From NCBI GenBank assembly GCA_007922195.1, contig ML682067.1, positions 8,664,418-8,728,417 of the forward strand: 64,000 bases of DNA, in the 5' to 3' direction. Under the pieces are notes generated by a model. That model was given only the letters and a program-made list of their open reading frames with translations, was not told the DNA's origin and did no database searches. The stretch comes from Podocnemis expansa (lineage: Eukaryota; Chordata; Testudines; Podocnemididae). A program made the translations under genes and the position numbers. Each line of letters begins with the position of its first letter. Position 1 is the stretch's first letter. This document shows positions 10,740 through 21,552 of the stretch, piece by piece.

Positions 10740-12497
10740 TAGCAACACTATTTTTATTTTAATGTCTCAGTTGTTTCCACTGCTTCACTCTGTGATAAGT
10801 CATCAGTTTTTATGTAACATAATTATTTTACTTTATTCACTCTCTGGAGTCACCTTCATATATTTGCTTTTCCACTCCTAAGAAACTGAAGGTTAAGTTA
10901 CTGTTCCTGTTCTCCTTTACCATGATATAAGATGTTATCTTCTCTTTAAATGACAGACCACCATAAAACCAAAGTGGATTGCTATTTGTACCCACTTTCC
11001 TCCATCAAATTCCTGGCATCTCAAAGAAATATGGGGAAGGGAGGGGAAATAACTACCTATGTACAACTTTCTCGGTAAAGTAACAGGGTTTGATATAACA
11101 AACCACTAACATTTAATGTCTAAACTCACAGTTACGTTCTAGAATGCAGGAAGTCCTGCTCTGAGCAGGGGGTTGAACTTAATGACCTCCTAAGGTCCCT
11201 TCCAACCCTAATCTTCTGTGATTCCAAACCTAAACAGACCAATAAAAAGATTCAAAGTTCTTCAATATCTTTTTAAAGAAAAATTAACAGCCAATTATTG
11301 ATTATTACATTACTAAAACTTTTCTTTCTCCAAGAAGTTAAGTAAATGGGCTTCCCAAACTTTCCTTCATGCAAATGACAGAGTAGTGGTTGTTCATATC
11401 ATTAGAAACACCCTGTTCCAGTACGTAAACAGCTGGCTCATTTGCTTTAGTTGAGGCATCCATAAACATAGTGTATACCATCAGGAAAGGTGTCTACAAC
11501 CCAAGTAGAATTGTTGCCAACATTTTCCAGAAAGCAGAATAGATAATGGTCCCCCAAGGGAATGCTTTCTTAGGTAACAGAATAATGTTGTCGACAGATT
11601 TACAGACCATTCAAAAATCTCTCCAGAAAGAATTACTCCTATTCCTCATTAACACACCATAGGAACTGTGAACTGGTTACTTCCCGATAATACGCAATCT
11701 GATACCAGGCTGTCGATCATTATTTAACTATCCATTGGTTAGGTAAGTTCTGAGCCAATATTTCAATTTTTCTGCTAAATTCTATTCTTTTTACCCCTGG
11801 GACCAAACTAAGGCCTATGCCTGGCACTTCAGTCCCTAGAGTCAAGCAATTACATAAGGAGCTCAGCTTTTTCACTTTTTTATTTTTTTTAAAGTAATTT
11901 TCATGGGTGCTGGGAAAGGCTAGGCCCAAGTGTAACTGATATTGTGGAGTTCTCTGAGTCTTCAGACAACATGAAATTAAATCTCTAAGCGGTATGAACT
12001 GCTCCACTCATTTTCATGGGATAGTAATTTCAACTCCACCATTCTGGAACCTCTACCAAATACACCCTGGCAATGGACTTGAGTGACAGGAGGAAGAGAA
12101 AGCAGTCCTCTCACTCAGATACACTCCTGCTGCTGAAATAAGAAATGGAGGTGGGGAGTTGTATCTGTGCAGAGAAGAAGGGATGCCACGCTGCAGCTCC
12201 TGCCCTTGAGGCATATGAGGAAGATCTCTGCCACCACCATTCCAAGGGGAAGGGCATGGTGCAGTGGTGGAGCAACATATGAAGAGCCATGGGTATCCTA
12301 CAATGGCTTAATCTAGCACCACTTATCTCATGTTCGCACCTTCCTGCATTCTGTGTATTTTGTCCAGTAGTTGTGTACTATGTGATACTTAGAATGTAAG
12401 CTCTCTGGGGCCACATCTCAGAAAGCACTCCAACATCCCTACCACTACCACAAAATGTTTTGGGGGTACTCACGCTTTCAATACAGGCTCTGCCACA
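10740..12497. other. Mostly unrecognised; one CR1 end inside
   Basis: Apart from the CR1 tail at 11148-11224 I recognise nothing certain. A 95-codon minus frame at 11720-12007 has no domain I can name. Confidence 0.35.
11148..11224 (+). mobile_element. CR1 LINE 3' end
   Basis: It carries AGCAGGGGGTTGAACTTAAT, GACCTCCTAAGGTCCCTTCC and AACCCTAATCTTCTGTGATTC, the classical CR1 3' terminus (gggttggactagatgacctc...ggtcccttccaaccct...tctatgattc). Confidence 0.8.
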
Positions 12498-13330
12498 TCA
12501 GTCTGTACTAAGAACCTGCATGCCTGAGGAGAGACGCTTCAGTGATCTGTACCAGTTGGCATTTCCATAGTACAACCAAGGAATGATGAAGGCATTAGCA
12601 ACTGAGGCCAGGTCTTCGTCTGCCAGAATAGAATGGAATTTTCTAGACAAGAACAGATGTTTGGGAATGTTACTTGAACATGCTGCTAAGTGAGAGCTCA
12701 CCATCAGCAAGGAATCTGAGAGTACTCCTAGATGATGTACTGAATTGAGCAGTTGTGGGTGTGTATTTTCAACAAAAGAAAGTGCATCCAAGCTACAAAC
12801 TCTTCAAACTATTTTCCTCAGCCCAATGGAATACCAAGGTCCTGCCTGGGTTCAGCTTTAGCTGGCTGTTCTTCATCCAAGAGCATAGCTCCTCTGATGA
12901 CTGGTCATCTTGGTGTTAATGGCATGATCATATGTGATGAAGGAGGGACAGAGTTGTGTGTCATCTGAACAGTGCTGACACTTGAGTCCATGCAGTCTGA
13001 TCAGTTCACTCAGTAGTTGTATGTAGCTGTTGAAGTGGACTGGAGAGAGAACAGATCTTTGTATTGTTTCCAAAAGGAAATGTTTCAGACAGATAACCAA
13101 AATTACTAGCTTGCCCTCCAAGTGATGGATTTAAAAAACTGCTATTGAGAATGTGGTAGATAATCTCTGTTACAGTCTTTCAGTTTTAAACCTGTCCAAA
13201 TTTGGATCAGAAATTAATTCACACAGGGCCTGTTAGTGCTGCCTTTTCACAGCTGAGGTAAGTGTTGTTAACTTCTTTATTAGATGATTTCACAAAGGAA
13301 CCGGAATGATGCTTCTCATCGCTCCTTTAA
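12498..13330 (-). pseudogene. L2-like LINE reverse transcriptase fossil
   Basis: Two minus-strand frames carry consecutive parts of a CR1/L2-superfamily reverse transcriptase. The frame at 13121-12873 has QRSVLSPVHFNSYIQLLSEL and then CSDDTQL, in place of the usual QGSVLSP...YADDTQL; both catalytic Asp residues of the DD pair remain. The frame at 12791-12498 has HHLGVLSDSLLM...LASVANAFIIPWLYYGNANW, matching the post-catalytic LGVLLDSSL...ALVTSRLDYCNALY block. The frames are offset by a shift near 12800-12870, and the 5' and 3' ends are missing. The coding strand fades out towards 13330. Confidence 0.7.
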
Positions 13331-13488
13331 ACATCCTTCCTTCTTTCCATATTCTGATTAACAACTTGATTATGTCACCAATATGTTAGGAATGCAAGCT
13401 AGGCTTGTGCCAGATCTGCTCATTTCTTCCTGTAAAACAATATTGAAATCTACTTTACCCCTACTGTTAGAATGTCTAATCTATACCT

Positions 13489-13618
13489 TCCAAAGGAGTA
13501 GCCATGTTAATCTCATTCAGCAAAGCAAAGGAGGAGTCCTGTGGCACTTTTAAAGAGTAACAAATTTATTTATCACATAAGCTTTCAAGGGAGAAAATCC
13601 CACTCTGTCAGATGCCTT
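13489..13618 (-). mobile_element. PLE 3'-tail copy, type A
   Basis: CCAAAGGAGTAGCCATGTTA, GAGTCCTGTGGCACTTTTAA, AACAAATTTATTTATCACAT and AATCCCACTCTGTCAGATGC appear in order, as in the other type A tails. Some decay in the CATGAGCTTTCGTGGG block. Confidence 0.75.
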
Positions 13619-15121
13619 CCTTGTTTGTTTTATCTATACCTTGTTCAACATGTGCTCTGTTTACGGTAGATTTTTTTTCTCCGTGGCTTTATCATCTCTC
13701 TCTTCACTCTTTCTCAAGGCCTTGTCTTTAAATCTGATACGACTTCCTCCTTCTGTCCTCTCAATCTTCTCTCCCGACTCTTCCCTTCTACTCCTCATAC
13801 ACTTGGTTTTATGCTGTGTCCAACTCTAATGCTTAAAACAGTCTCCAGATGCAAAATACCAATGACCAGATTTTTAGAGGTGTTAAGACTTTTCTGACTT
13901 CAAGAGGCAAAAATGCCTTCTTTGAAATATTTCCTTGAAAATAAACCTCTCCTCAAAACCCAGCTTACCTTTCTCCTTAACAATAATTTCTGTGCACCTT
14001 CCTTGACCTAAACAGTTTCCTGTTGTCTCTTCTTGTCAGGTTTTGTCTCTCAGCATGAAAGAATAGAACACGTTCTGTTTGTAAAGTACTAAATAAATTT
14101 ACTTTATAAATGAGACATAAAAATAAAACACTTATTCCTGCAAGAAATGTTTTATTTATTCCAAGGACATCACATTACTTTTCATTCTTGCTCCCTATCC
14201 TTATACCCTGAAATAAAAAGTGCAAATTGTGCAAGCTAAATATTCCCATATGTAGTTTAGTCATGTTATTATCCCAGTAATAAAACAAGTCATAGATGCA
14301 GTGAGTTCAGAAACATCATCAGGTATTCTCTCTTCTAACCACTCCACACCCATATTTATCAGTTAAACCACACTATGCATTGGCACCTCTGCAGATATTT
14401 GCATTTGTATTGCTTACCAAAAATTTTGCATTATAGGCTCCCTGTCCTTGCGAACAAGAGTCAATCAGCCTTCAACAGTAAATCACAGGCTCCCTCACAT
14501 GTATAAATCACCTGCAACCATAACAAAAGCACTAGAAAGGAAGAGAGTTCTCACCTAAAGGTCAATGAAAGTATGATGTACAAAAGTGTTGTTGGCTTTA
14601 TATGCTCATCTGGCCAAGACCTCAGTGAGACCTTGAAAGCTTAAAAAAAAAAAAATGCTGGAATTTTGTGCTGTATTATCACATACTGAATACAGTAGGA
14701 GTTTCCCAGTTCAGCATCTCATAATGCAATCAGTCTAATTGCTTGCCCTGGAACAGACTGTGAGGTCTCTTCTCACAGCAACTTACTCCATGAACGGTTC
14801 CACTGACTTCAGTGGAACTAGCTGTGCAGCAAGAAGCCCTGTGGCTTCATAACTTAGACCTCAGTGCATTTCTACTCTCATCAACAGGTGGGGGAAATTG
14901 ATGGGACTACCAGTGAAAGGGGGACAGTTCCAGTAGCAAGGGAGTGAGGGACTTGCCAAGGGACAATAAGTAGCTCCTTCCATGGGACTCTCTGGCACCA
15001 ATTGGCCAGATGGGGCAGAGGGGTGCTAATTGGACCAGTGCAGGGACCAACTTAATTCCAGCAGCCCACCCTACCCACCAAACTAGGAACAGGAACCCAA
15101 CCAGACAGATTCTGCCAGGTC
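13619..15121. other. No feature recognised in 1.5 kb
   Basis: AT-rich sequence with short frames only. A pyrimidine-rich stretch lies at 13680-13820. I see no repeat ends or exon. Confidence 0.35.
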
Positions 15122-15222
15122 TAGTCAGTCCTTTTAGAAGGTCAGGAAGGACTTTTTTGTCCTATGGGCCAAATTGGCAGAGGGCAAAGGAGTTTATTGC
15201 CTTCTTTGCATCACCTGCAAGC
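15122..15222 (+). mobile_element. Probable CR1 3' UTR fragment
   Basis: AGGTCAGGAAGGACTTTTTT, GGGCCAAATTGGCAGAGGGC and CCTTCTTTGCATCA resemble the CR1 3' UTR block 'aggtcaggaaggaatttt...cagattggcagag...ccttcctctgcagca'. Short and ends unclear. Confidence 0.4.
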
Positions 15223-15239
15223 CACAGTGAGTTAAGTAG

Positions 15240-15745
15240 GAATGGGTGTGATAACTAACTGTGATACTGGGCTGGTATTGTTTACTTTTTGCAGCTCGCA
15301 GCTGGTTTCCAGTGAAATTAAGAGAATAAACTGAACAGTTCCCACAGGTAAAAGACCTGAGATTTTGGTGATGAGCCTTGGGGTCATGTGACAGGACCAG
15401 ACCTTGTGGCTTTTGTGGGCTGAGGACAGACCTTCTGGCCCTCACAGGCTAAGGTCCACACCCTGCTGCACCATATCACTCTCACAGGGGAGAGGGTGCT
15501 AGGGCCCAGAAAGAGCTGAGTCTGGGTTGGAGATAGGTTGAGGAGAATCACCCTGCATTATGGGTTATATGGTAAGGATCCCTGAAGCCCTAATGCCAGT
15601 TAGGGGTTATATGGTGAGGAGCCCTGGAACCAGTTAAATGCCTGGTAGAATACAGCATGGATAATGGGTTTGCCCCTCCCTTGTGTTAAAAATTCAATAA
15701 AAGTTGAAGCCTGCTGCTTAATTCCATTCATGTCTGTCCTCATTT
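15240..15745 (+). mobile_element. LTR-like sequence, unassigned
   Basis: The segment ends in GCCCCTCCCTTGTG followed by CAATAAAAGTTGAAGCCTG and a T/C-rich stretch, the layout of an LTR polyadenylation region. Two similar blocks, TGGGTTATATGGTAAGGATC (15560s) and GGGGTTATATGGTGAGGAGC (15602s), form a direct repeat of about 43 bp. I cannot define LTR ends or a target duplication, so this stays tentative. Confidence 0.3.
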
Positions 15746-15967
15746 TGCTACTGTGTCCACTTCAACTAGATTCTTCCAGCAAAGCAATGTCTTTCCAAAC
15801 CAACTTGCAGCCCAATTAGCACATAGCTGTGGCAATTGTGGCAACCTCAGGGCCATACAAGTAGTATATATATTGTGAGAATGGGGCCCCATAACACATA
15901 AAGAGCTGCTTTTGTGGGCCACAATGTTTAATTGGTTAAGCCACTGGTCTAAACTTTATATATCTAT

Positions 15968-16307
15968 GGCTACGTTCACACATAAACTGTTATTTCGAAA
16001 TAAAGTCCTTGTTTTGAAATGTTAATTCGAATTAAGAAAATGTTAATTCGAATTAAGGGAAAGCCTGCTATCGAAATGGCTGTTATTTCAAAATGGTTAT
16101 TTCGAAATAAGGCCATTTGGACATGTTGTTTCAAAACAATGTGTCCAAACGCTGTTGTTTCGAACCAGCCGTTTTGAAACAACAGCTATTTCAATTTCAA
16201 GCGAGGTTTTACTGTTTTGAAATAACAGAATGTTGTGTGGACCTAAGAAATTTTATTTCGAAACAATGGCTGTTGTTTTGAAATAAAACTCTCGTCTGAA
16301 CACAACC
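15968..16307. mobile_element. Palindrome-rich MITE (TTTCGAAA family), copy A
   Basis: It begins GGCTACGTTCACACA and ends TGAACACAACC, an inverted pair, flanked by TAT on both sides (15965-15967, 16308-16310). The interior is a chain of short palindromes: TTATTTCGAAATAA twice, AATTCGAATT twice, and many one-step variants such as TTTTGAAA and TTTCAAAA. No coding capacity. A 3-bp A/T target duplication and GG-starting ends suggest PIF/Harbinger-type mobilisation (inference). Confidence 0.7.
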
Positions 16308-16839
16308 TATGTGTGGAAAAAGAGAATGCATAAGTAAGGATAATGGTATGTTGTTAATGGCTTGTGTTGAGGGTTTCTGCTGATTAGAGAAGCTCTGGGA
16401 CCTAAATATGAATGGGCTGTTGATCATGGCACAGTCACTGATCCCAAAATAAATGCAGTTTGATGGCACTTTGTTATAGCTGGCTATAAAAAATAAAACT
16501 CTCACACAAACACAATGTAACCTCTAAGGTCAGATACTTAACTGGTGTAAATAGACACATCGATTTCAATGATCTGGGCTGATTTGCATGAGCTGAGGAT
16601 GTGGTTTTAAGAATTTTATTCACTAGTTTCATGTTATATTTCTAAAAGCTCATGCTTCATGGTCTCAGCTGGCCACTAGCATGCGTCAGGCAGGGATTTC
16701 CCCACCAACATATTCTCTGTGTCTTTGTTTGGGACTCCAAGCATCATAGATGGCCAAGGCTGGAGATAGGACACTGGATGGGGTAGGCCCAAGCTCTGTG
16801 GTGGCACCACACATTCTCTCTCTCTCGGCTATTTGGTTG

Positions 16840-17197
16840 GCTGGTTCTTGCTCACACACTCAGGGTCTAACTAATCACGATGTGTGGGGCTGAGAAGGAG
16901 GTTTCCCCCAAATAAGATTATCAGTGGCCCTGGGGTGTTTTCACCTTCCTCTACCGTAAGTGTGTGCAGGACGCTTGCCAGGGTTAACTGGGTATGTCCA
17001 TTTTCCTGCTATTGCAGGAGCCCAATAGGAAATGTTGCACTGCAGTCCCTCCCTATGGTATATAACAGTCCAGTTTATGATGGGCTGTACTATGGTCTAA
17101 TTTCAGATGTAAGGGTTAGTTTGTGGGCACTGGGTGGTGGTGACAGTCTCAGTAGATGAGCTGGTGATCCCTTCTGGCCTTCAAATTCATGATTGTA
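16840..17197 (+). mobile_element. CR1 3' UTR copy, 5'-truncated
   Basis: The sequence runs from CAGGGTCTAACTAATCAC through GGGGCTGAGAAGGAGGTTTCCC to GATCCCTTCTGGCCTTCAAA TTCATGA, typical of a CR1 3' UTR and terminus. The 5' break is not sharp and may lie upstream of 16840. A second, longer CR1 copy begins about 300 bp downstream in the same orientation. Confidence 0.65.
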
Positions 17198-17489
17198 TAT
17201 CACTTGCAAGCTTTAGGATCTACTTTTCAAGATGCTAAGCACTTTTGCCCATTCCAACAATGAACTTAATTCAGTGGGATTACTTGCATGCTGACAGAGA
17301 TAAGTAAGTATCTGAAGTGTTTTGCTGAGCTGGGCCAGAACCACCAGCTACTTGTAGGACTGAGCCTTTTATACATTTGCCTCACCTACAGTTTTTCTTA
17401 TTCATTCATGTGGTAAAATATTCAGTGACTGTTGCTTTTAGAAGATGTCTTGCTGCAAGAGAATGAAAGAAACTATTTCCTGATATATA

Positions 17490-18683
17490 TTGCTTTGTTT
17501 TTAATGAGGCAAATGATGAGCTTGGGGATAATGGTAGAGTGGCTAATGGAAATAAGGATATGGCAACAGAAATTGCCATATCTGAGGTAGAAGCAAAACT
17601 CAAAATGCTTACTAAGACTAAATCACGGCCTGGATAATCTCCATCCTAGAATACTAAAGGAACTGGCACATGAAATTCCAAGCCCATTAGCAAGGATTTT
17701 TAATGAATCTGCAAGCTCAAAGTTTGTACTGTATGATTGCAGAATTGCTAGCATAGTTCCTATTTTTAAGAAAGGGGGAAAAAAGTGATCTGGGTAACTA
17801 CAAGTCTGTTAGTTTGACCTCAGTAGTATGTAAGCTCTTGGGGGGGAAAAGGAGAAAGTTTTTAAGAATATCATGACTAATGGTAACTGGGATAAAATAC
17901 AACATGATTTTACAAAAGGTAGATCAAGCCAGACCAACCTGATTTCCTTTTTTGACAAGATAATAGGTTTTTGGGGCAAAGGAAATGCAGTGGATCTAAT
18001 TTACCTAGATTTCAGTAAGGCATTTGATAAGGTTCCACACAGAGAATTATTAGTTAAATTGGAAAGGATGGGATTTAATTTGAAAACTGAAAGGTGGATA
18101 AGGAACTGGTTAAAGTGGAGACTACAAAGGGTCATACAAAAAGTGAACTGTCAGGCCGGACAGAGGTTCCTCCAGATGTTCCTCAGCAATCAGTCTTGAG
18201 CCGTGTCTTATTTAATCTTTTTATACTGACATTGGCACAAAAAGTGAGAATGTGCTAAAAAAGTGTGTGAATGACACAAAGCTGAGAGATGTTACTGATA
18301 TAGAAAAGGATTGGGATATCCTACAAGAAGATCAGGATGACCTTGTAAACTGGAGTAATAGGAAAAGAATTAAATTTAATAGTGGAAAATACAAGGTCAT
18401 GCATTTAGGGACTACTGACAAGAATTTCTGCTATAAGCTGGAGGTGCATCGGTTGGAAGTGATGGAGGAGAAGGAGGACCTGGGAGTACGGGTTGATCAG
18501 AGGGTGACTATGAGCCACCAACATGATGTGGTCTTGAAAAAAGCTAATGTGGTCCTAGGATGCATCAGAGAAGGTATTTCCAATAAAGACAAGGAAGTAT
18601 TAGTACCACTATACAAGGTGCTTGTGAGACCTCATCTGGACTACTGTGTGCAGTTCTGGTACCCCATGTTTAAGAGAGACTAA
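17490..18683 (+). pseudogene. CR1 ORF2 reverse transcriptase, broken
   Basis: The frame at 17873-18199 carries the fingers/palm region with LIYLDFSKAFDKVPHREL, where motif A (DFSKAFD) is intact. After it the VPQGSVLSP block is present but out of frame (VPQQSVLSRVLFNLFI near 18170-18225), followed by an in-frame stop. The frame at 18252-18683 has CVNDTKL where CR1 normally has the catalytic FADDTKLG motif, so the first catalytic Asp of motif C is now Asn. It then has MHLGTTDKNFCYKLE and the thumb-like VRPHLDYCVQFW. Upstream, 17600-17700 still reads like GPDNLHPRILKELAHEI after repair of stops in the mind only. Clearly dead. Confidence 0.85.
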
Positions 18684-18785
18684 TTGAAACTGGAATAGGT
18701 ACAGAGGAGGACTACTAGGATGATCTGTGGATTAGAAAACCTGCCTTATGAGAGGAGACTCAAAGAGCTTGGCTTGTTCAGCCTA

Positions 18786-19553
18786 CCATATATACTCACA
18801 TATAAGCCTAGATTTTTGTGCCTGAAAATTGGCTTCAAAACAGGCACTCAACTTCTACATGGGTGAATATGGTAAACAGCGCCAGCCCAGCCTGGGCTGG
18901 GGTTGGAGTTAGGAGGGGACCCCAGTGTCTGGAGTGGCCAGGTAAGGGGGCCCTGGGGAGGGGGGGTCAGCCTGGGCATTGAGGGGGGTGGTTCAGGGAG
19001 GCCAGGGAAGTGGCGGCAGGGCCTGGGGGCTGGGGAGTCTGGGGAAAGCCGCAGCAGTGTGCGGGAGCTAGGGATGGGGTGGGGGAGTTCAGGGAAAGCG
19101 GCAGGAGGGCCTGGGAGTTTTGGGGAGCCCAGGGAAGTGGCAACAGGGACTGGGGATTTGGGGGGAGGTGCCTGGAAGGCTGGGAAAAGCAGCAGCAGGG
19201 GCTGGGGGGGTGACAGGGAAAGGGGTGGAAAGGGTTTGGGGGAACAGGGGAACAACAGCAGGGAATGGAGAAGCAAGCAGGGGGGTAGAAGTGACGAAAG
19301 GACAGAGCAAGGGGACAGCAGGAGGAGTGGAGAGAGCAAGGCAACAGAGGAAAAGCAGCAGCAGGGATATGGGGGTTAGGGATGGTGTTGGGAACTGCAG
19401 GGGAATCCAGCAGCACGGGGTGGGGGGGGTTAGAGGCCAAGGCCAAAAGGAGACTTTGGCTTATACACAGGTCACCCATTTTTGCCCCTTTTGGGCTCAG
19501 AACTGGGGTGTGTTGGCTTATGCATGGATCAGCTTATGCCCGAGTGTATACAG
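18786..19553. mobile_element. TA-flanked DNA transposon inserted in CR1
   Basis: The ends form an inverted pair: CCATATATACTCACATATAA at the left and, reading inward from the right, CTGTATACACTCGGGCATAA. Each end is flanked by TA, and CR1 3' UTR text lies on both sides. That fits a Tc1/mariner-type TA target duplication. The interior is a G-rich minisatellite and codes for nothing recognisable; the long overlapping frames on both strands (158-170 codons) are products of base composition. Confidence 0.6.
19004..19262. repeat. G-rich degenerate minisatellite
   Basis: Units starting AGGGAAGTGGCAACAGGG-like recur at about 19004, 19041, 19091, 19131, 19181 and 19247, 37-50 bp apart. Runs of four or more G occur throughout, so G-quadruplex formation on the plus strand is plausible. 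It lies wholly inside the TA-flanked element. Confidence 0.5.
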
Positions 19554-20256
19554 TAATCGAAAAACGGTTGAGGGGAGAGATGATTGTTCTCTATAAATAT
19601 ATGAGAGGGATAAATGGCAGGGAGGTACAGCAATTTTTTAAGTTCAGCACCAATGTGTACACAAGAAGAAATGGATATAAACTGGCTATCAGGGACTTGA
19701 AATTAGTTGCGGGTTTTTAACTATCAGAGTACTGAAGTTCTGGAATAGCCTTCTGAGGGGAGCTGTGTGGGCAGAAGAACCTACCTGGTTTCAAAACTGA
19801 GCTAGATAAATTTATGAAGGGGGTAGTATGGAGGGACTGCCGAGTCTGGCAATTGACTGACCTTTGGCTACTGGTGGTAGATATGCCAGTGCCCTGAGAT
19901 GAGACGTTTGATGGGGTGCGTTCAGAGCTATTACAAAGAATTCTTTCTTGGGTGCCTAGCTAGTGAGTCTTGCTCACATGCTCCGGGTTTAACTGATCAC
20001 CATATTTTAGGTCAGGAAGGAATTTTCCCTGAGAGCAAATTAGCAAAGACTCTGAAAAGTTTCACCTTCCCCTGTAGCATTTCCCTCCGTATCTTAAAGT
20101 CTTTAAATCATTATTTGAGGACAGTGGATTTTAATAACTCCATCATAGGTTAGAGGTTTATTATAGAAGTGGGTAGGTGGTTCTGTGGCCTGTATTGTGC
20201 AGGAGGTCAAAAAAGATGATCATATTGGTCCATTCTGATTGGTCCATGAGTCTGAG

Positions 20257-21279
20257 CCAATACATCAGTAGTGTGTGCTTATCAATATTTTGTTACTGTG
20301 CTTACATGACATTAACATCTCAGAGACCTGACCATGTATATAGTTACACTAGTTATATCACTGCAGGTATCTCAGTCACTTACTTTAATAAAATGGAACC
20401 AAGTGGTTAAAAAGTTGAATTAATGTATTATGGACAGCAGATACCTATCCTTGCTGGCAAATGCAGAACTGCTGTGTTAGACCACATATGCACCCTACTA
20501 ATTTTCAAACTGCTTGCTTTAGACCCTCTGTTGTCTCTGAATCATCTCTCATTCTGATTCAAGCCAAACAAAAATAAAAGGGAACAAATATAGCCAGGCT
20601 GACTCAAAACTTAGATTTGAGGAACATTTGTAACAATAGCTATGGTTTTCAAACTTGTTTTCCAGGACCATCTTTAAAAAAATATTTCAGGCTATGATGA
20701 TCTCCCATCCATGCCATAACATCCTTAGTTTTGTGCTGCTTCAGAGAACTCAGCCAGCAGCTGCTGCTCTCCAAACACCCAGTTCTGAAGAGCTCTGGCC
20801 CATAAGGGGTCCCAAGTTCCAACCCCCAGTCTTTGAACTCCTTATCTATTAGAATCATTGGTATCGACCTGTGACTATTATTGTTCCTAAACCTGAGCCA
20901 ACCATGTGACTGGAAATGGTTAATAAAGTTCAACTGTCTCTTCCCAGCTTTTCTGACTCATGTTTTATTACAACACCTGTTTCTTCCATCCCTGCCCCTC
21001 CTCTTGCCCATACATCACTGCATTTCTCCATTGTTCCTACTGCTTCAGTTGCAAACATTCCAAGGGAATGTTTTAAGTACAAACAAAAACTTTTTAAGAG
21101 GATGGACCCACAATAAGTTCTGATAACAGACACTTTGATTTCCTTAAATTTACCTAAACATAATGGTGTAAACCCTTACTGGCAAAATCAGTGAGAAGGG
21201 AAGGAAGGAGAAGCTACCAACCATCTTTTTTCAAAGATCTTGATCTTCTGAGCCATTTAAGAAACATACTGCATACATA
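20257..21279. other. Mostly unrecognised; possible hAT end at 20641
   Basis: GGTTTTCAAACTTGTTTTCC at about 20644-20664 resembles the left end of the hAT family at 8782, but I find no matching right end. The remainder shows only short frames. Confidence 0.3.
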
Positions 21280-21386
21280 TTCCAAAGGAGTAGCTCTATC
21301 AGTCTAGTTCAGCAAAACAAACAAGGAGTCCAGTGGCACTTTTAAGGACAAACAAATTTATCACATGAGCTTTGTCAGATATTTCC
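21280..21386 (-). mobile_element. PLE 3'-tail copy, type A, internally deleted
   Basis: TTCCAAAGGAGTAGCTCTAT, AGGAGTCCAGTGGCACTTTT and AACAAATTTATCACATGAGC are present, but the block that should hold CGTGGGAGAAAATCCCACTTC is missing before GTCAGATATTT. It abuts a palindrome-rich MITE fragment. Confidence 0.7.
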
Positions 21387-21552
21387 ATTCGAAACAAGGG
21401 TTTTGAAACAAGGTTGTTTCGCCCCCCCAAATGGGGTTTAACTCATTTCAAAACAACACAGTTGTTTCAAAACAAGGGCTTCCCCTTGTTCCGAAACAAC
21501 TGTGCGTCACGTGAACAGCAGAATTCTTATTTCGAAACAACCTCTGTTGATA
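21387..21552. mobile_element. Palindrome-rich MITE fragment, copy B
   Basis: In reverse complement it follows the 41451 copy: CAGAGGTTGTTTCGAAATAA, then AAACAACTGTG and TTAAACCCCATTTGG. The outer terminal repeats are missing on both sides, so it is truncated. Contains TTTCGAAA and TTCGAAAC cores with CpG-decay variants. Confidence 0.65.

Larger units (their letters stand above)
17480..20256 (+). mobile_element. CR1 LINE, 5'-truncated and interrupted
   Basis: Decayed open-reading-frame-2 sequence occupies 17480-18683. The 3' UTR continues to 18785, is interrupted by a foreign element at 18786-19553, and resumes at 19556 with GGTTGAGGGGAGAGATGATTG (CR1 text) to the terminus GGTCCATTCTGATTGGTCCATGAG near 20255. 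The insertion sits exactly inside a sentence of CR1 3' UTR, so the CR1 came first. Orientation matches the CR1 piece at 16840. Confidence 0.85.

Noticed and set aside
11720..12007. 95-codon minus frame considered as an L1 C-terminus
   Set aside because: No conserved L1 block could be matched, so I left it unassigned.
18848..19596. Long overlapping frames (158-170 codons) on both strands
   Set aside because: They lie in a G-rich minisatellite inside a transposon. The products are low-complexity Gly/Arg or Pro/Leu text without any domain.
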